DNA from: PR03 sp964353555
GTDB taxonomy: Bacteria; Myxococcota_A; UBA9160; PR03
DNA length: 64,000 nt
NCBI GenBank assembly: GCA_964353555.1
Contig: CAYGWM010000006.1
Span: 1 to 64,000 of the forward strand
Reading direction: 5' to 3'
The notes under the pieces are model-generated. The model saw only the letters and a program-made list of their open reading frames with translations. It ran no database searches and was not told the DNA's origin. A program made the translations under genes and the position numbers. Shown piece after piece: positions 55,527 to 63,419 of the stretch (positions within the stretch are counted from its first letter, which is position 1; each line of letters begins with the position of its first letter).

Positions 55527-57883
55527 TGGAGCGTCGCACGCGGCGACAGATCGATGTGACGGGTCGCGTGCAGGGCGTCGGTTTTCGGCCCTGGGCCGCA
55601 CAGCTGGCCCGCTCGCTCGATCTCGCGGGAACGGTCTGCAACACCGGTGATGGCGTCCGGATCGCGATCGAGGGCAAGCCTGGCGCGCTCGACGCGTTCG
55701 TGTCCGCGTTGCGCGACGCGCCGCCGCCCTCCGCGTTCATCGAGCACGTGGCGATCATTGGCCTCGCAGCATGCGGCGAGCACGGCTTCGCGATCACCGC
55801 GAGCCGTGGCGGCGCAGCGATTGGCGCGCGGCTGCGGATTCCGCTCGATGCGCCGCTCTGCGCGGCCTGCCTCGCCGAGCTCTTCGATCCCGCGGCGCGC
55901 CGCCACCGCTATCCCTTCACACACTGCGCGACGTGTGGTCCGCGCGCGGCCGTGATCGAGGCGCTGCCTTACGATCGCGAGCGCACGTCGTTGCGGCGCT
56001 TTCCGCTCTGCACCGCGTGCCGCAGCGAGTACCACGACCCGAGCGATCGGCGCCATCACGCGGAGGCGATCGCGTGCCGCGTCTGCGGACCGACGCTGCG
56101 CGCGCGGGCGCCCGATGGCCGCTTCCTCGCGGGCGACCCGATCGAGCGCGCAGTCCGGGTGCTGCGCGCGGGCGGCATCGTCGCGATGAAGGGGAGCGGC
56201 GGCTTTCATCTGGTCGCCGATGCGACGAGCACGGACGCCGTGCTGCGGCTGCGCAAGCGCAAGGGACGACCGGCGAAACCGTTCGCGGTACTGCTCCCGG
56301 ATCTCGCCGCCGCGCACGCGCTCGTCGTGCTCTCGGCTGCCGATGCGCGGCTACTCGCCGGTCCGGAACGACCCGTCGTCGTCGCTCCGCGCCGCGCCCT
56401 CGCCGGTGTCGCCGACGCAATCGCGCCCGGCATTCAAGATCTCGGCGTGATCCTCCCCTATCTGCCGCTCCACTGGCTGCTCTTCTTTGCACCCGGATCG
56501 ACACCGACGCGCGACGCGCCGCAACTCCCTGCGCTCGTCTTCAGCTCCGCCAATCGAAGCGGCGAGCCAACGCTGCATGACGGGGAAGACGCCGTTCGAG
56601 AGCTGGCATCGGTGGCGGACCTGTTTCTCGATCACGACCGCGCAGTCGTCCGCCCGAACGACGACTCGGTCCATCGCAGCGCGCCGGGTGGCCCGATCCC
56701 GATCCGGCTCTCGCGCGGCACGACGCCGCGCGTGCTGCGGCTACCGCCGGGCGTGTTTGCGCACGAAGCCATCATCGCGGTCGGTGGCGATGGCAAAGCG
56801 GCGCCCGCGATCGCCATCGGCAACGAGGTCGTGCTGGCCGAGCACGTCGGCGATCTCGCGTCGGCCGCCGCCGCCGATGCGCTGGAGGAGCGCGTCGCCG
56901 TTCTGTGCCGGCTTCTCGGCGTCACGCCAGCCGTGGCCGCCCACGACCTCCATCCCGACTCGGTCGGCGCGCGCATCGCCGCGCGCCTGGCGCCGCGGGT
57001 CATCGCGGTGCAGCACCACCATGCGCATGCCGCGGCCTGCCTCGTCGAACACGGCCGCAGCGGGCCGGTGCTCGCGCTGGCGCTCGACGGCATGGGCTTC
57101 GGTTCCGACGGCACGCTCTGGGGCGGAGAGCTGCTGCGCGTGTCACTCGATCGCTGCGAGCGCGTTGCGCATCTCGAGACGGTGCCGCTGCCCGGCGGCG
57201 ACGCGGCGGCGCGGGAGCCGTGGAGAATGGCAGCCGTGTGGCTGGCGCGCGCATTTCCAGAGCAAGTCCCTGCGCTGCGCTGGCATGGGCGCCGCGAGCC
57301 GTGGCTGCTGCGCTCCGTGCTGGCGATCGCCGCGCGCGGAACGGCGAGTCCGGCGACCTCGTCGTGCGGGCGGCTCTTCGATGCCGTCGCGTCGCTGCTC
57401 GATCTCGTCGATGTCGCGAGCCATGAAGGCGAGGCAGCGCTCGCGCTCGAATCGCTGGCCAGCGAGGCCCCGCCGCTCGCGTCGCAGCCGCATGATCGCC
57501 ATGCGCGATGCGCGCCGCAAGTGATCGAGATCGCCTCGCTCGTGCGGAACCTGGTCTCCGGCCTCCTCGCCGGCGCTTCGCACGCGTCGCTCGCGCGCGA
57601 CTTCCACGAGGCGCTCGCAACGAGGCTCGCTGGTGCGGCGATCGCGCATGCGCAGCGGGAAGAGTTCGACGCGGTGGTTCTGACCGGGGGTTGCTTGCAG
57701 AACCGGTTGCTCTCGGAGTCGCTCAGCCGACAGATCACCGCGGCGGGGCTCACGCCGCTTCGACACCAATTCGTTTCGCCCGGTGACGGCGGACTCGCGG
57801 TCGGACAAGTCGCGGTGGCGACAGCGCTGCTCGGCGCCCCTGGAGAATCCGATTGCGTTTGCCTATCGACTGGCGATGGCTGA
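55526..57883 (+). CDS. hypF: Carbamoyltransferase HypF
   Basis: 785 residues, makes carbamoyl-AMP and loads HypE. Domains: acylphosphatase (GRVQGVGFRPW near 13-23), zinc fingers (CAACLAELFDP, CATCGP, CTACRSEYHDPSDRRHHAEA, CRVCGP), YrdC-like (KGSGGFHL, KRKGRPAKPFAVL) and Kae1-like (QHHHAHAAACLVEHG, TGGCLQNRLL). The ATG shares a base with the hypE stop. Last hyp gene; the hydrolase gene overlaps it by 8 bases. Confidence 0.96.
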   Translation: MERRTRRQIDVTGRVQGVGFRPWAAQLARSLDLAGTVCNTGDGVRIAIEGKPGALDAFVSALRDAPPPSAFIEHVAIIGLAACGEHGFAITASRGGAAIGARLRIPLDAPLCAACLAELFDPAARRHRYPFTHCATCGPRAAVIEALPYDRERTSLRRFPLCTACRSEYHDPSDRRHHAEAIACRVCGPTLRARAPDGRFLAGDPIERAVRVLRAGGIVAMKGSGGFHLVADATSTDAVLRLRKRKGRPAKPFAVLLPDLAAAHALVVLSAADARLLAGPERPVVVAPRRALAGVADAIAPGIQDLGVILPYLPLHWLLFFAPGSTPTRDAPQLPALVFSSANRSGEPTLHDGEDAVRELASVADLFLDHDRAVVRPNDDSVHRSAPGGPIPIRLSRGTTPRVLRLPPGVFAHEAIIAVGGDGKAAPAIAIGNEVVLAEHVGDLASAAAADALEERVAVLCRLLGVTPAVAAHDLHPDSVGARIAARLAPRVIAVQHHHAHAAACLVEHGRSGPVLALALDGMGFGSDGTLWGGELLRVSLDRCERVAHLETVPLPGGDAAAREPWRMAAVWLARAFPEQVPALRWHGRREPWLLRSVLAIAARGTASPATSSCGRLFDAVASLLDLVDVASHEGEAALALESLASEAPPLASQPHDRHARCAPQVIEIASLVRNLVSGLLAGASHASLARDFHEALATRLAGAAIAHAQREEFDAVVLTGGCLQNRLLSESLSRQITAAGLTPLRHQFVSPGDGGLAVGQVAVATALLGAPGESDCVCLSTGDG

Positions 57884-58895
57884 ACCCACGCTGCATTTCG
57901 CTACGACGCGTGATGGGTGGCGGATCGCGCTTCACCACCGTCCGCCGCCCGGCGGAGGGCACGGCACGCCGGTGATCCTCTGTCACGGCATGGGCTCGAA
58001 CCGCTTCAACATGGACGGGCCCGGGCGCACGAGTCTCGCGCGCCACTTGAACGAATCTGGCTACGACGTCTGGGGGATCGAGCTGCGCGGCGCGGGAAAG
58101 TCGCGCCGAAGGCTGCGCGTGCCGCCGGTGCAGTGGTCGTGGACCTTCGAGGATTACGTTCAGCACGACGTTCCAGCCGCGCTGCGGCTGGTGCGCGAAC
58201 TGACCGGTCAGAAGCGCTTTCTGTGGGTCGGCCACTCGCTCGGCGGCATGATCGCGTACGCAAGTCTGATGACGCCGGCCGCCGAGTCGTTCGCCGGCGT
58301 CGTCACGCTCGGTTCCCCCGGCATGACCGATGTGGGCCACGAGTCGATCGACCGTTGGATCCAACTGCGGCGCATGCTGAAGTTCGCGCCCGCGCGCATT
58401 CCGTCGCGCTTTTTCGCCTGCACGGCGTCGCCCTTCGCCGGGCTGATCGCCTCGAGCTTCGGCAATGTGGTCCGCGACTGGTTCTGGCATCCGGACAACC
58501 TCGACCTCTCGGTCGTCCGCTTCATGATGCGCAACGGCGTCGAGGATCTGCCGCGCGCACTGATCGTCGAGTTTGCGCGCTGGTACGAGGCCAAGCGGAT
58601 GAGCGATCGCTATGACCTCTTCGCGTTCGGCGACCACATGGAGCGCATCCGCGTGCCGATCCTGGTGATCGCCGGCTCGCGCGATCGGCTGACGCCGCCC
58701 GCGGATCTCGAGCGTCTGGTCGAGCGTCTCGGCTCGACCGACAAGACCTACTTCCTGGCTGGCCACGCATCCGGACTCGCGAGCGAATACAGCCACGTCG
58801 ACCTGGTGCTCGGACGCCATGCACCCGACGAGATCTACCCGGTCGTGACCGAGTGGCTCGATACGCACAAACCGATTGCGAAGCACACGGGCTGA
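57876..58895 (+). CDS. Alpha/beta-hydrolase
   Basis: 339 residues. CHGMGSNRFNMD (oxyanion region), nucleophile Ser in GHSLGG (about 118-123), the acid in IAGSRDRLTPP and a His in LAGHASG or the following EYSHVD. The sequence resembles lipase or PHA-synthase-like hydrolases. It overlaps hypF, so it is probably read with the hydrogenase operon, but no role in hydrogenase assembly is known for this fold. Confidence 0.85.
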   Translation: MAEPTLHFATTRDGWRIALHHRPPPGGGHGTPVILCHGMGSNRFNMDGPGRTSLARHLNESGYDVWGIELRGAGKSRRRLRVPPVQWSWTFEDYVQHDVPAALRLVRELTGQKRFLWVGHSLGGMIAYASLMTPAAESFAGVVTLGSPGMTDVGHESIDRWIQLRRMLKFAPARIPSRFFACTASPFAGLIASSFGNVVRDWFWHPDNLDLSVVRFMMRNGVEDLPRALIVEFARWYEAKRMSDRYDLFAFGDHMERIRVPILVIAGSRDRLTPPADLERLVERLGSTDKTYFLAGHASGLASEYSHVDLVLGRHAPDEIYPVVTEWLDTHKPIAKHTG

Positions 58896-58905
58896 CGCAT
58901 TGTTT

Positions 58906-58935
58906 CGCACCACGGCCGCGATGGCCGCGCGCTAG
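58906..58935. repeat. 30-base hairpin repeat, copy 2
   Basis: Near-identical to 25264-25294, with the same CGGCC/GGCCG stem. It lies between the convergent hydrolase and Crp-family genes, where a terminator for both strands would be expected. Confidence 0.55.
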
Positions 58936-58941
58936 CGGCGG

Positions 58942-59867
58942 TCAGGCCTCGGGCGCAGCGCTCACCAGATGCGCGAGCGCATCGACGTTCGGCAGCACGA
59001 TCCNNNNNNNNNNNNNNNNNNNNNNNNNNNNNNNNNNNNNNNNNNNNNNNNNNNNNNNNNNNNNNNNNNNNNNNNNNNNNNNNNNNNNNNNNNNNNNNNN
59101 NNNTCGGGCGCAGCGCTCACCAGATGCGCGAGCGCATCGACGTTCGGCAGCACGATCCGCTGGCAGCGGCGCTCGACCAGACCTTCCCTGCCGAGTTCGC
59201 CGAGCGCCTGATTGACGGTTTGGCGCGTCGCACCCACGAGCGTCGCGAGATCCGCCTGCGTGAGCGGGATGTCGATCACCACGCGATCCCCGTCCGACCG
59301 TCCGAAGCTCTCCGCGAGCTCGGTGAGCATGCGCGCGACGCGGATTCGGACCGAGCGAAACACCAGATCCTCGACGCGCGCCTCGACGCGCTTCATGCGC
59401 TGCGCCATCTGCCTGGCAATCGCCAGAACGAGCGACGGGCACGACCCCAGTAGACGCTGGAACGGTTCACGCGCGATCGTCCACGCGACGGACACCTGCA
59501 CGGCCTGCGCGAAGCTCTCGCGCGGGTAGTCGCCGAAGGCCGGTAGCTCACCAAACAGTTCCCCCGGCGCCACGTAGCCGAAGCTGGTTTCACCGCCGGC
59601 TTCCGACACGCGGTAGACACGCGCGAGCCCAGACTCCAACAGATACACGGACTCCGGGTGCGTCGCCGGCGCGAAGATCGTCTCGCCGATGCTGTAGCGC
59701 TTCGCGGCGCCAGCATGCTGCAACGACTGGAGCGCATTGGGCCCCAGTTCGGCAATCCAGTCGATGCGACGCAGCGGACGAGGCTCGTACCAACCCACAG
59801 CGGCGGCCGCCGATGTACGGCCGGCTCTCGGATGGGCCCGGAACTCGATCAGGGACTCGCCTTGCAT
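58942..59867 (-). CDS. Crp/Fnr-family transcription regulator (interrupted by an assembly gap)
   Basis: The right part (59104-59867) encodes a cyclic-nucleotide-type sensor domain (YSIGETIFAPATHPESVYLLESG, GYVAPGELFGELPAF) and a winged helix (LTQADLATLVGATRQTVNQAL). The gap at 59004-59103 is flanked by identical 55-base ends. Merging these ends gives 771 bases, an unbroken frame of 256 residues ending ...LVSAAPEA, with the stop at 58942. There are no Fnr-type cluster Cys, so it is not an oxygen-sensing Fnr. Start at 59867 has GGAGGAG upstream. Confidence 0.85.
58949..59003. repeat. 55-base contig-end duplicate, left copy
   Basis: Identical to 59104-59158 on the other side of the N-run. Its length equals a common assembler k-mer, so it is best read as two overlapping contig ends that the scaffolder did not merge. 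Confidence 0.9.
59004..59103. other. Assembly gap 2 (100 N), probably spurious
   Basis: Runs between two identical 55-base sequences. Removing the N-run and one copy restores the Crp-family gene in frame, so little or no sequence is really missing. Confidence 0.88.
59104..59158. repeat. 55-base contig-end duplicate, right copy
   Basis: Exact copy of 58949-59003. Confidence 0.9.
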
Positions 59868-59918
59868 GGCAACTCTCCTCCTCGCGTCGAATCGCCGACG
59901 CGTTGCAGTCCTCGTAGA

Positions 59919-59934
59919 AGCAACCGCCATGCCG
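59919..59934 (-). promoter_or_regulatory. Possible sigma-54 promoter of the Crp-family gene
   Basis: On the minus strand CGGCATGGCGGTTGCT: same -24 form (CGGCATG) as the 10635-10650 site, full TTGCT at -12, right spacing. Predicted leader to 59867 is about 41 bases. Confidence 0.55.
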
Positions 59935-60049
59935 CCTTCGCGACGCCGCAGAGAGTCCGATGTGCGACGTTTCGGCTCAGCTTGGGAACGAGGGCGGGGC
60001 GAAGCGTCCCCGCGCGCCGCTACAACCCGCGCACTCCGCGCGCGATACC

Positions 60050-60065
60050 CGGCACGTTGCGTGCA
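60050..60065 (+). promoter_or_regulatory. Possible sigma-54 promoter of the CBS-pair gene
   Basis: CGGCACGTTGCGTGCA: full GGCACG, GG-N10-GC spacing, GTGCA at -12. The predicted start near 60076 leaves a 16-base leader that still contains GAGGAGG. Confidence 0.5.
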
Positions 60066-60091
60066 AATCAGTCAACCGAGGAGGTTTTTCC

Positions 60092-60529
60092 ATGCCGCTC
60101 GCGTCGATTCCGGTCTCGCAAATCATGCGCACGGAGTTCGCTTCGCTGCGCGAGAACGACCGGCTGGATCTCGCCGACCAGGTGATGAAGCTCGGTCGTG
60201 TGCGGCATCTGCCCGTGCTCGACAGCGACGGTCGCATCGTCGGGATCGTCTCGAATCGTGACCTGCTCGAGGCTTCCCTCACCAACGTTCTCGAGTTCGA
60301 GCGCGAGCAGCGCACGACCTTCCTGCACGCGGTGGATGTGGCCGAGGTGATGACTCGCGAGGTCGAGACGATCGCGCCCGACGCGCCGCTCGGCGTGGCG
60401 GTCAGCCGGCTGATCGGTCACCGCATCGGTTGCCTGCCCGTCGTGCGCGGCGACGGTGTGATGGTCGGACTCGTCACCGAGACTGATTTGCTGGCCGCTG
60501 CGTATCTCGGAACTCACGAGAAGGAATGA
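60092..60529 (+). CDS. CBS-domain-pair protein
   Basis: 145 residues comprising two CBS domains (about 10-62 and 83-137), which usually bind adenine nucleotides as energy sensors. HLPVLDSDGRIVGIVSNRDLL and CLPVVRGDGVMVGLVTETDLL are the paired motifs. GAGGAGG upstream. It is divergent from the Crp-family regulator and convergent with the cco genes, suggesting a role in responding to energy or oxygen state. Confidence 0.9.
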   Translation: MPLASIPVSQIMRTEFASLRENDRLDLADQVMKLGRVRHLPVLDSDGRIVGIVSNRDLLEASLTNVLEFEREQRTTFLHAVDVAEVMTREVETIAPDAPLGVAVSRLIGHRIGCLPVVRGDGVMVGLVTETDLLAAAYLGTHEKE

Positions 60530-60547
60530 GCGCGGCGCGGCGGCGAG

Positions 60548-60718
60548 TCACTCGTCGTCGCGCTCGACCTCCGGCGCCCGATCGTCGTCGAGGAAGTGAC
60601 GCGCTGCCGGGCCCTCCCAGTCGTCGAAGTCACCGCGCGAAACGGCGCGTACCACGAGTGCGAGCAGCCCGCCGGCGAGCAGCAGCGTCATCGGGATCGT
60701 GATCCACAGGAAGCTCAT
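60548..60718 (-). CDS. ccoS: cbb3 oxidase maturation protein CcoS
   Basis: 56 residues: one membrane helix (FLWITIPMTLLLAGGLLALVV) followed by the charged segment RGDFDDWEGPAARHFLDDD, the CcoS signature. ATGA overlap with ccoI. Last gene of the assembly operon; needed with CcoI for cofactor insertion in cbb3 oxidase. Confidence 0.93.
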   Translation of the reverse strand: MSFLWITIPMTLLLAGGLLALVVRAVSRGDFDDWEGPAARHFLDDDRAPEVERDDE

Positions 60719-62946
60719 CGCCGCGGCTTCCAGGCGAGCAGCCGGACCGCATTTCCGGTCACGACCAGCGAAGACAGACTCATCGCGATCGCGGCCGGAA
60801 GCGGATCGAGCGCGCCAAACACGGCCAGCGGGATCGCGATGACGTTGTAGAGCACCGCGAAGCCGAGGTTCTCGCGCACGCGGCGCAGCGTTGCGCGTGC
60901 CAGACCAACGGCGTCGGCGATGGCTCCGAGTCGCGGCGCCCGAACGATCACGTCGGCTGCATGGATCGCGACGTCGGCGCCGCGGCCCATGGCAAAGCCG
61001 ACATCCGCGGCCGCCAGCGCGGCCGCGTCGTTGATGCCGTCGCCCGCCATCAGCACCCCGTGACCGGCTTCGCGAACCCGCCGCACGTGTCCGACCTTCT
61101 CCTCCGGACATACGGCGGCATAGCTCTCGTCGATCCCGGCCCGCGCGGCTGCCATCGCGACGGCGCCGGCATGGTCGCCCGATACGAGCGTCACCGAGAG
61201 TCCCAGCTGGTGCAGACGCGCCACCGCGTCGCGCGCATCCGGCCGCGGCGGATCGATCAGCGCGACGACGCCGAGTGCGCGCTCGCGCTCCGCGACGAAC
61301 GCGAGCGAGGCGCCCTGCGCGGCGAGCTTGCGAGCCGCTTCGTCGAGTTCGCGATCGATCGCGACGCCGAGCTCGTTCAGCAGCGCGCGCGATCCCACCA
61401 AGCTGCGGGCCGCCGCGTCTCCGGCCACCACGCCGCGTCCCGGTAGCGCGTTCCGGGTTTCGCGCGGGTCGGGTGCAGCGAGCCCGCGACGCGCGAGTTC
61501 CGCACGCAGCGCTTCCGCGACTGGATGCGTCGAAGCGCCTTCGGTCGCAGCGGCGCTGCGCAACACGTCGGCATCGGTGGCGCCCGCGGCCGCGATCACG
61601 CGCTCGACCGCGAGCCGTCCCTCGGAGAGCGTGCCGGTCTTGTCGAGCAACACGGTGTCCGCCGCCGCGCAGCGCTCGATCGACTCGCCGCTCTTGAACA
61701 ACACGCCCAGCGAGGCGGCCCGCCCGATCGCCGCCGTCATCGCCGCGGGCGTCGCCAGACCGAGCGCGCACGGACACGCGACGATCAGCACCGCAGCGCT
61801 GGTCATCGCGACCTCGAGCGGCGTCGCGCCGGCGAGCAGCCAGCCGATGGCCGTCACGCCCGTCACGGCCAGCACCGCGGGTGCAAACACCGCGGCGACC
61901 CGATCCGCGAGCAGCTGGATCTTGGGCCGTTCGAGCTGCGCGCGCTCGAGCAGCGACGCGAGGCGCGCGAGCGTCCCCTGCCCCGCTCGCGCGTGCACAT
62001 CGACTTCGACTTCCGCCAATACGTTGCGGCTACCGCCCGTCACGAGCTCGCCGCGGCTGCGTGCAACCGGACGCGACTCGCCCGTCAGCAGCGATTCATC
62101 GACCTCGGTTGCGCCTTGCGTGATCACACCGTCTGCCGGGAAGGCCTGGCCGGGCGCGACCACCACGCAATCGCCGGGCTCGAGCGTGGTCGCGAGAACC
62201 TCCTCGACGGCGACGCCGCGCCGACGGAGCGCGGTCACCGGCGCCAGCGCGACGAGCTGCTCCACTGCGCGCGAAGCCTTTGCGCGCGCGCCCCGTTCGA
62301 GCGTGCGCCCGAGCAAGATCAGGAACACGATCATCGCGGCGGAATCGAGGAACACGTGGCGGACGCCCTCGAGCGTTCCGAGCAGACTCGCGCCGAAGGC
62401 CGTGCCGATGCCGAGCGCGACGGGCACGTCGATGGTGATTTCGCCGCGGCGCAGCCCGGTGAACGCACCGCGCCAGAACGGCGCCGCACACCACACCACG
62501 GCGGGCAGCGAGAGAGCGAGGCCCAGCCAACGCAGTGCCGTTTCGGTGGCGGCGTCGATCCCCTGATAGGAGCCGATGTAGAGCCCGGCCGAGATCATCA
62601 TCACGTTCGCCGCGAGAAATGCGGCGACCAGCAGCCGGACCAGTGCCTTGCGCGCCTCGCGCGTCGCCGGTCGCTCGAGCGCATCGAGATCGAACGGCGT
62701 CGCCTGGTAGCCGAGCGTGCGCACCTCCGCGACCAGCGTCCCGACGTCGAGACGCGCCGCGTCGAAGCGCACCCGCGCGCGGTGGTTGGTGTGATTGACG
62801 CTCGCCTCATCGACGCCGGGAAGCGCGCGCAGACTTCGCTCCACGCGCGCGACGCAGCCCGAGCAGCGCAGGCCGTCGAGAAACAGGCCGGTTTCAGCGG
62901 GCGTCGCGGAACGCATGGCATCCAGACTCGAGGCATCCCGACTCAT
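60715..62946 (-). CDS. ccoI: Copper-exporting P1B-type ATPase CcoI
   Basis: 743 residues. N-terminal heavy-metal domain with CSGC (about 28-31), transmembrane CPC motif (VACPCALG, near 391), TGES, the phosphorylated DKTGT (about 435) and GDGIND (about 635). It supplies copper to the cbb3 oxidase active site. Position between ccoH and ccoS separates it from general copper exporters. ATGA overlap with ccoH. Confidence 0.94.
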   Translation of the reverse strand: MSRDASSLDAMRSATPAETGLFLDGLRCSGCVARVERSLRALPGVDEASVNHTNHRARVRFDAARLDVGTLVAEVRTLGYQATPFDLDALERPATREARKALVRLLVAAFLAANVMMISAGLYIGSYQGIDAATETALRWLGLALSLPAVVWCAAPFWRGAFTGLRRGEITIDVPVALGIGTAFGASLLGTLEGVRHVFLDSAAMIVFLILLGRTLERGARAKASRAVEQLVALAPVTALRRRGVAVEEVLATTLEPGDCVVVAPGQAFPADGVITQGATEVDESLLTGESRPVARSRGELVTGGSRNVLAEVEVDVHARAGQGTLARLASLLERAQLERPKIQLLADRVAAVFAPAVLAVTGVTAIGWLLAGATPLEVAMTSAAVLIVACPCALGLATPAAMTAAIGRAASLGVLFKSGESIERCAAADTVLLDKTGTLSEGRLAVERVIAAAGATDADVLRSAAATEGASTHPVAEALRAELARRGLAAPDPRETRNALPGRGVVAGDAAARSLVGSRALLNELGVAIDRELDEAARKLAAQGASLAFVAERERALGVVALIDPPRPDARDAVARLHQLGLSVTLVSGDHAGAVAMAAARAGIDESYAAVCPEEKVGHVRRVREAGHGVLMAGDGINDAAALAAADVGFAMGRGADVAIHAADVIVRAPRLGAIADAVGLARATLRRVRENLGFAVLYNVIAIPLAVFGALDPLPAAIAMSLSSLVVTGNAVRLLAWKPRR

Positions 62947-63419
62947 GGCATCCAGACCGGGACGCGCCGCTCGATGCGCTCGCCCTCGCGCTCGGCCAGC
63001 GCCACGAGTTGCCAGCGGCCGGGGCGCGGCAGCGCGACCGCTCCCGTGTACTCGTCACCGGAAGGAACCATCGCGAACTCTTCGTCCAGGCCGCCTTCGG
63101 CCGGCCGCTCGCGGCGCAGCGTCACGCGCTCGGCGCGCAACGGCGCGCCCGATGCGTCGCGCAGCGTCGCGGTCGCCCGCGCTCCCTCCGCCTCGATCTC
63201 GGTGCGCAGTTCGAGCTGCCAGCCGAGCGCACGAGCACGCTCCGCGGCGCGCACGCCCTCGCTGTAGTGGAGGCCAGTCTGATACGCATCGGCAATCACA
63301 GCGTCGGGGAAGCGCTTGGAGATCTGATAGAAGGCGATGCCGACGCCCATCATCGCGGCGAGCAGCGCCATCAATCCGAGCGGCCAGAGTTCCGGCAGGC
63401 GGCGCTTGTTAGTCGTCAT
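62943..63419 (-). CDS. ccoH: cbb3 oxidase assembly protein CcoH (FixH)
   Basis: 158 residues with an N-terminal membrane helix (WPLGLMALLAAMMGVGIAFY) and a periplasmic domain. The conserved start region (ISKRFPDAVIADAYQTGLHYSE) and the later GxW-type segment (PRPGRWQLVALAE) match FixH. Start at 63419 has AAGGA 8 bases upstream and lies 11 bases inside the ccoG 3' end. Confidence 0.9.
   Translation of the reverse strand: MTTNKRRLPELWPLGLMALLAAMMGVGIAFYQISKRFPDAVIADAYQTGLHYSEGVRAAERARALGWQLELRTEIEAEGARATATLRDASGAPLRAERVTLRRERPAEGGLDEEFAMVPSGDEYTGAVALPRPGRWQLVALAEREGERIERRVPVWMP

Noticed and set aside
58949..59158. The 55-base duplication as a real tandem repeat or attachment site
   Set aside because: It flanks an N-run exactly, has a k-mer-like length, and merging it restores an intact gene.
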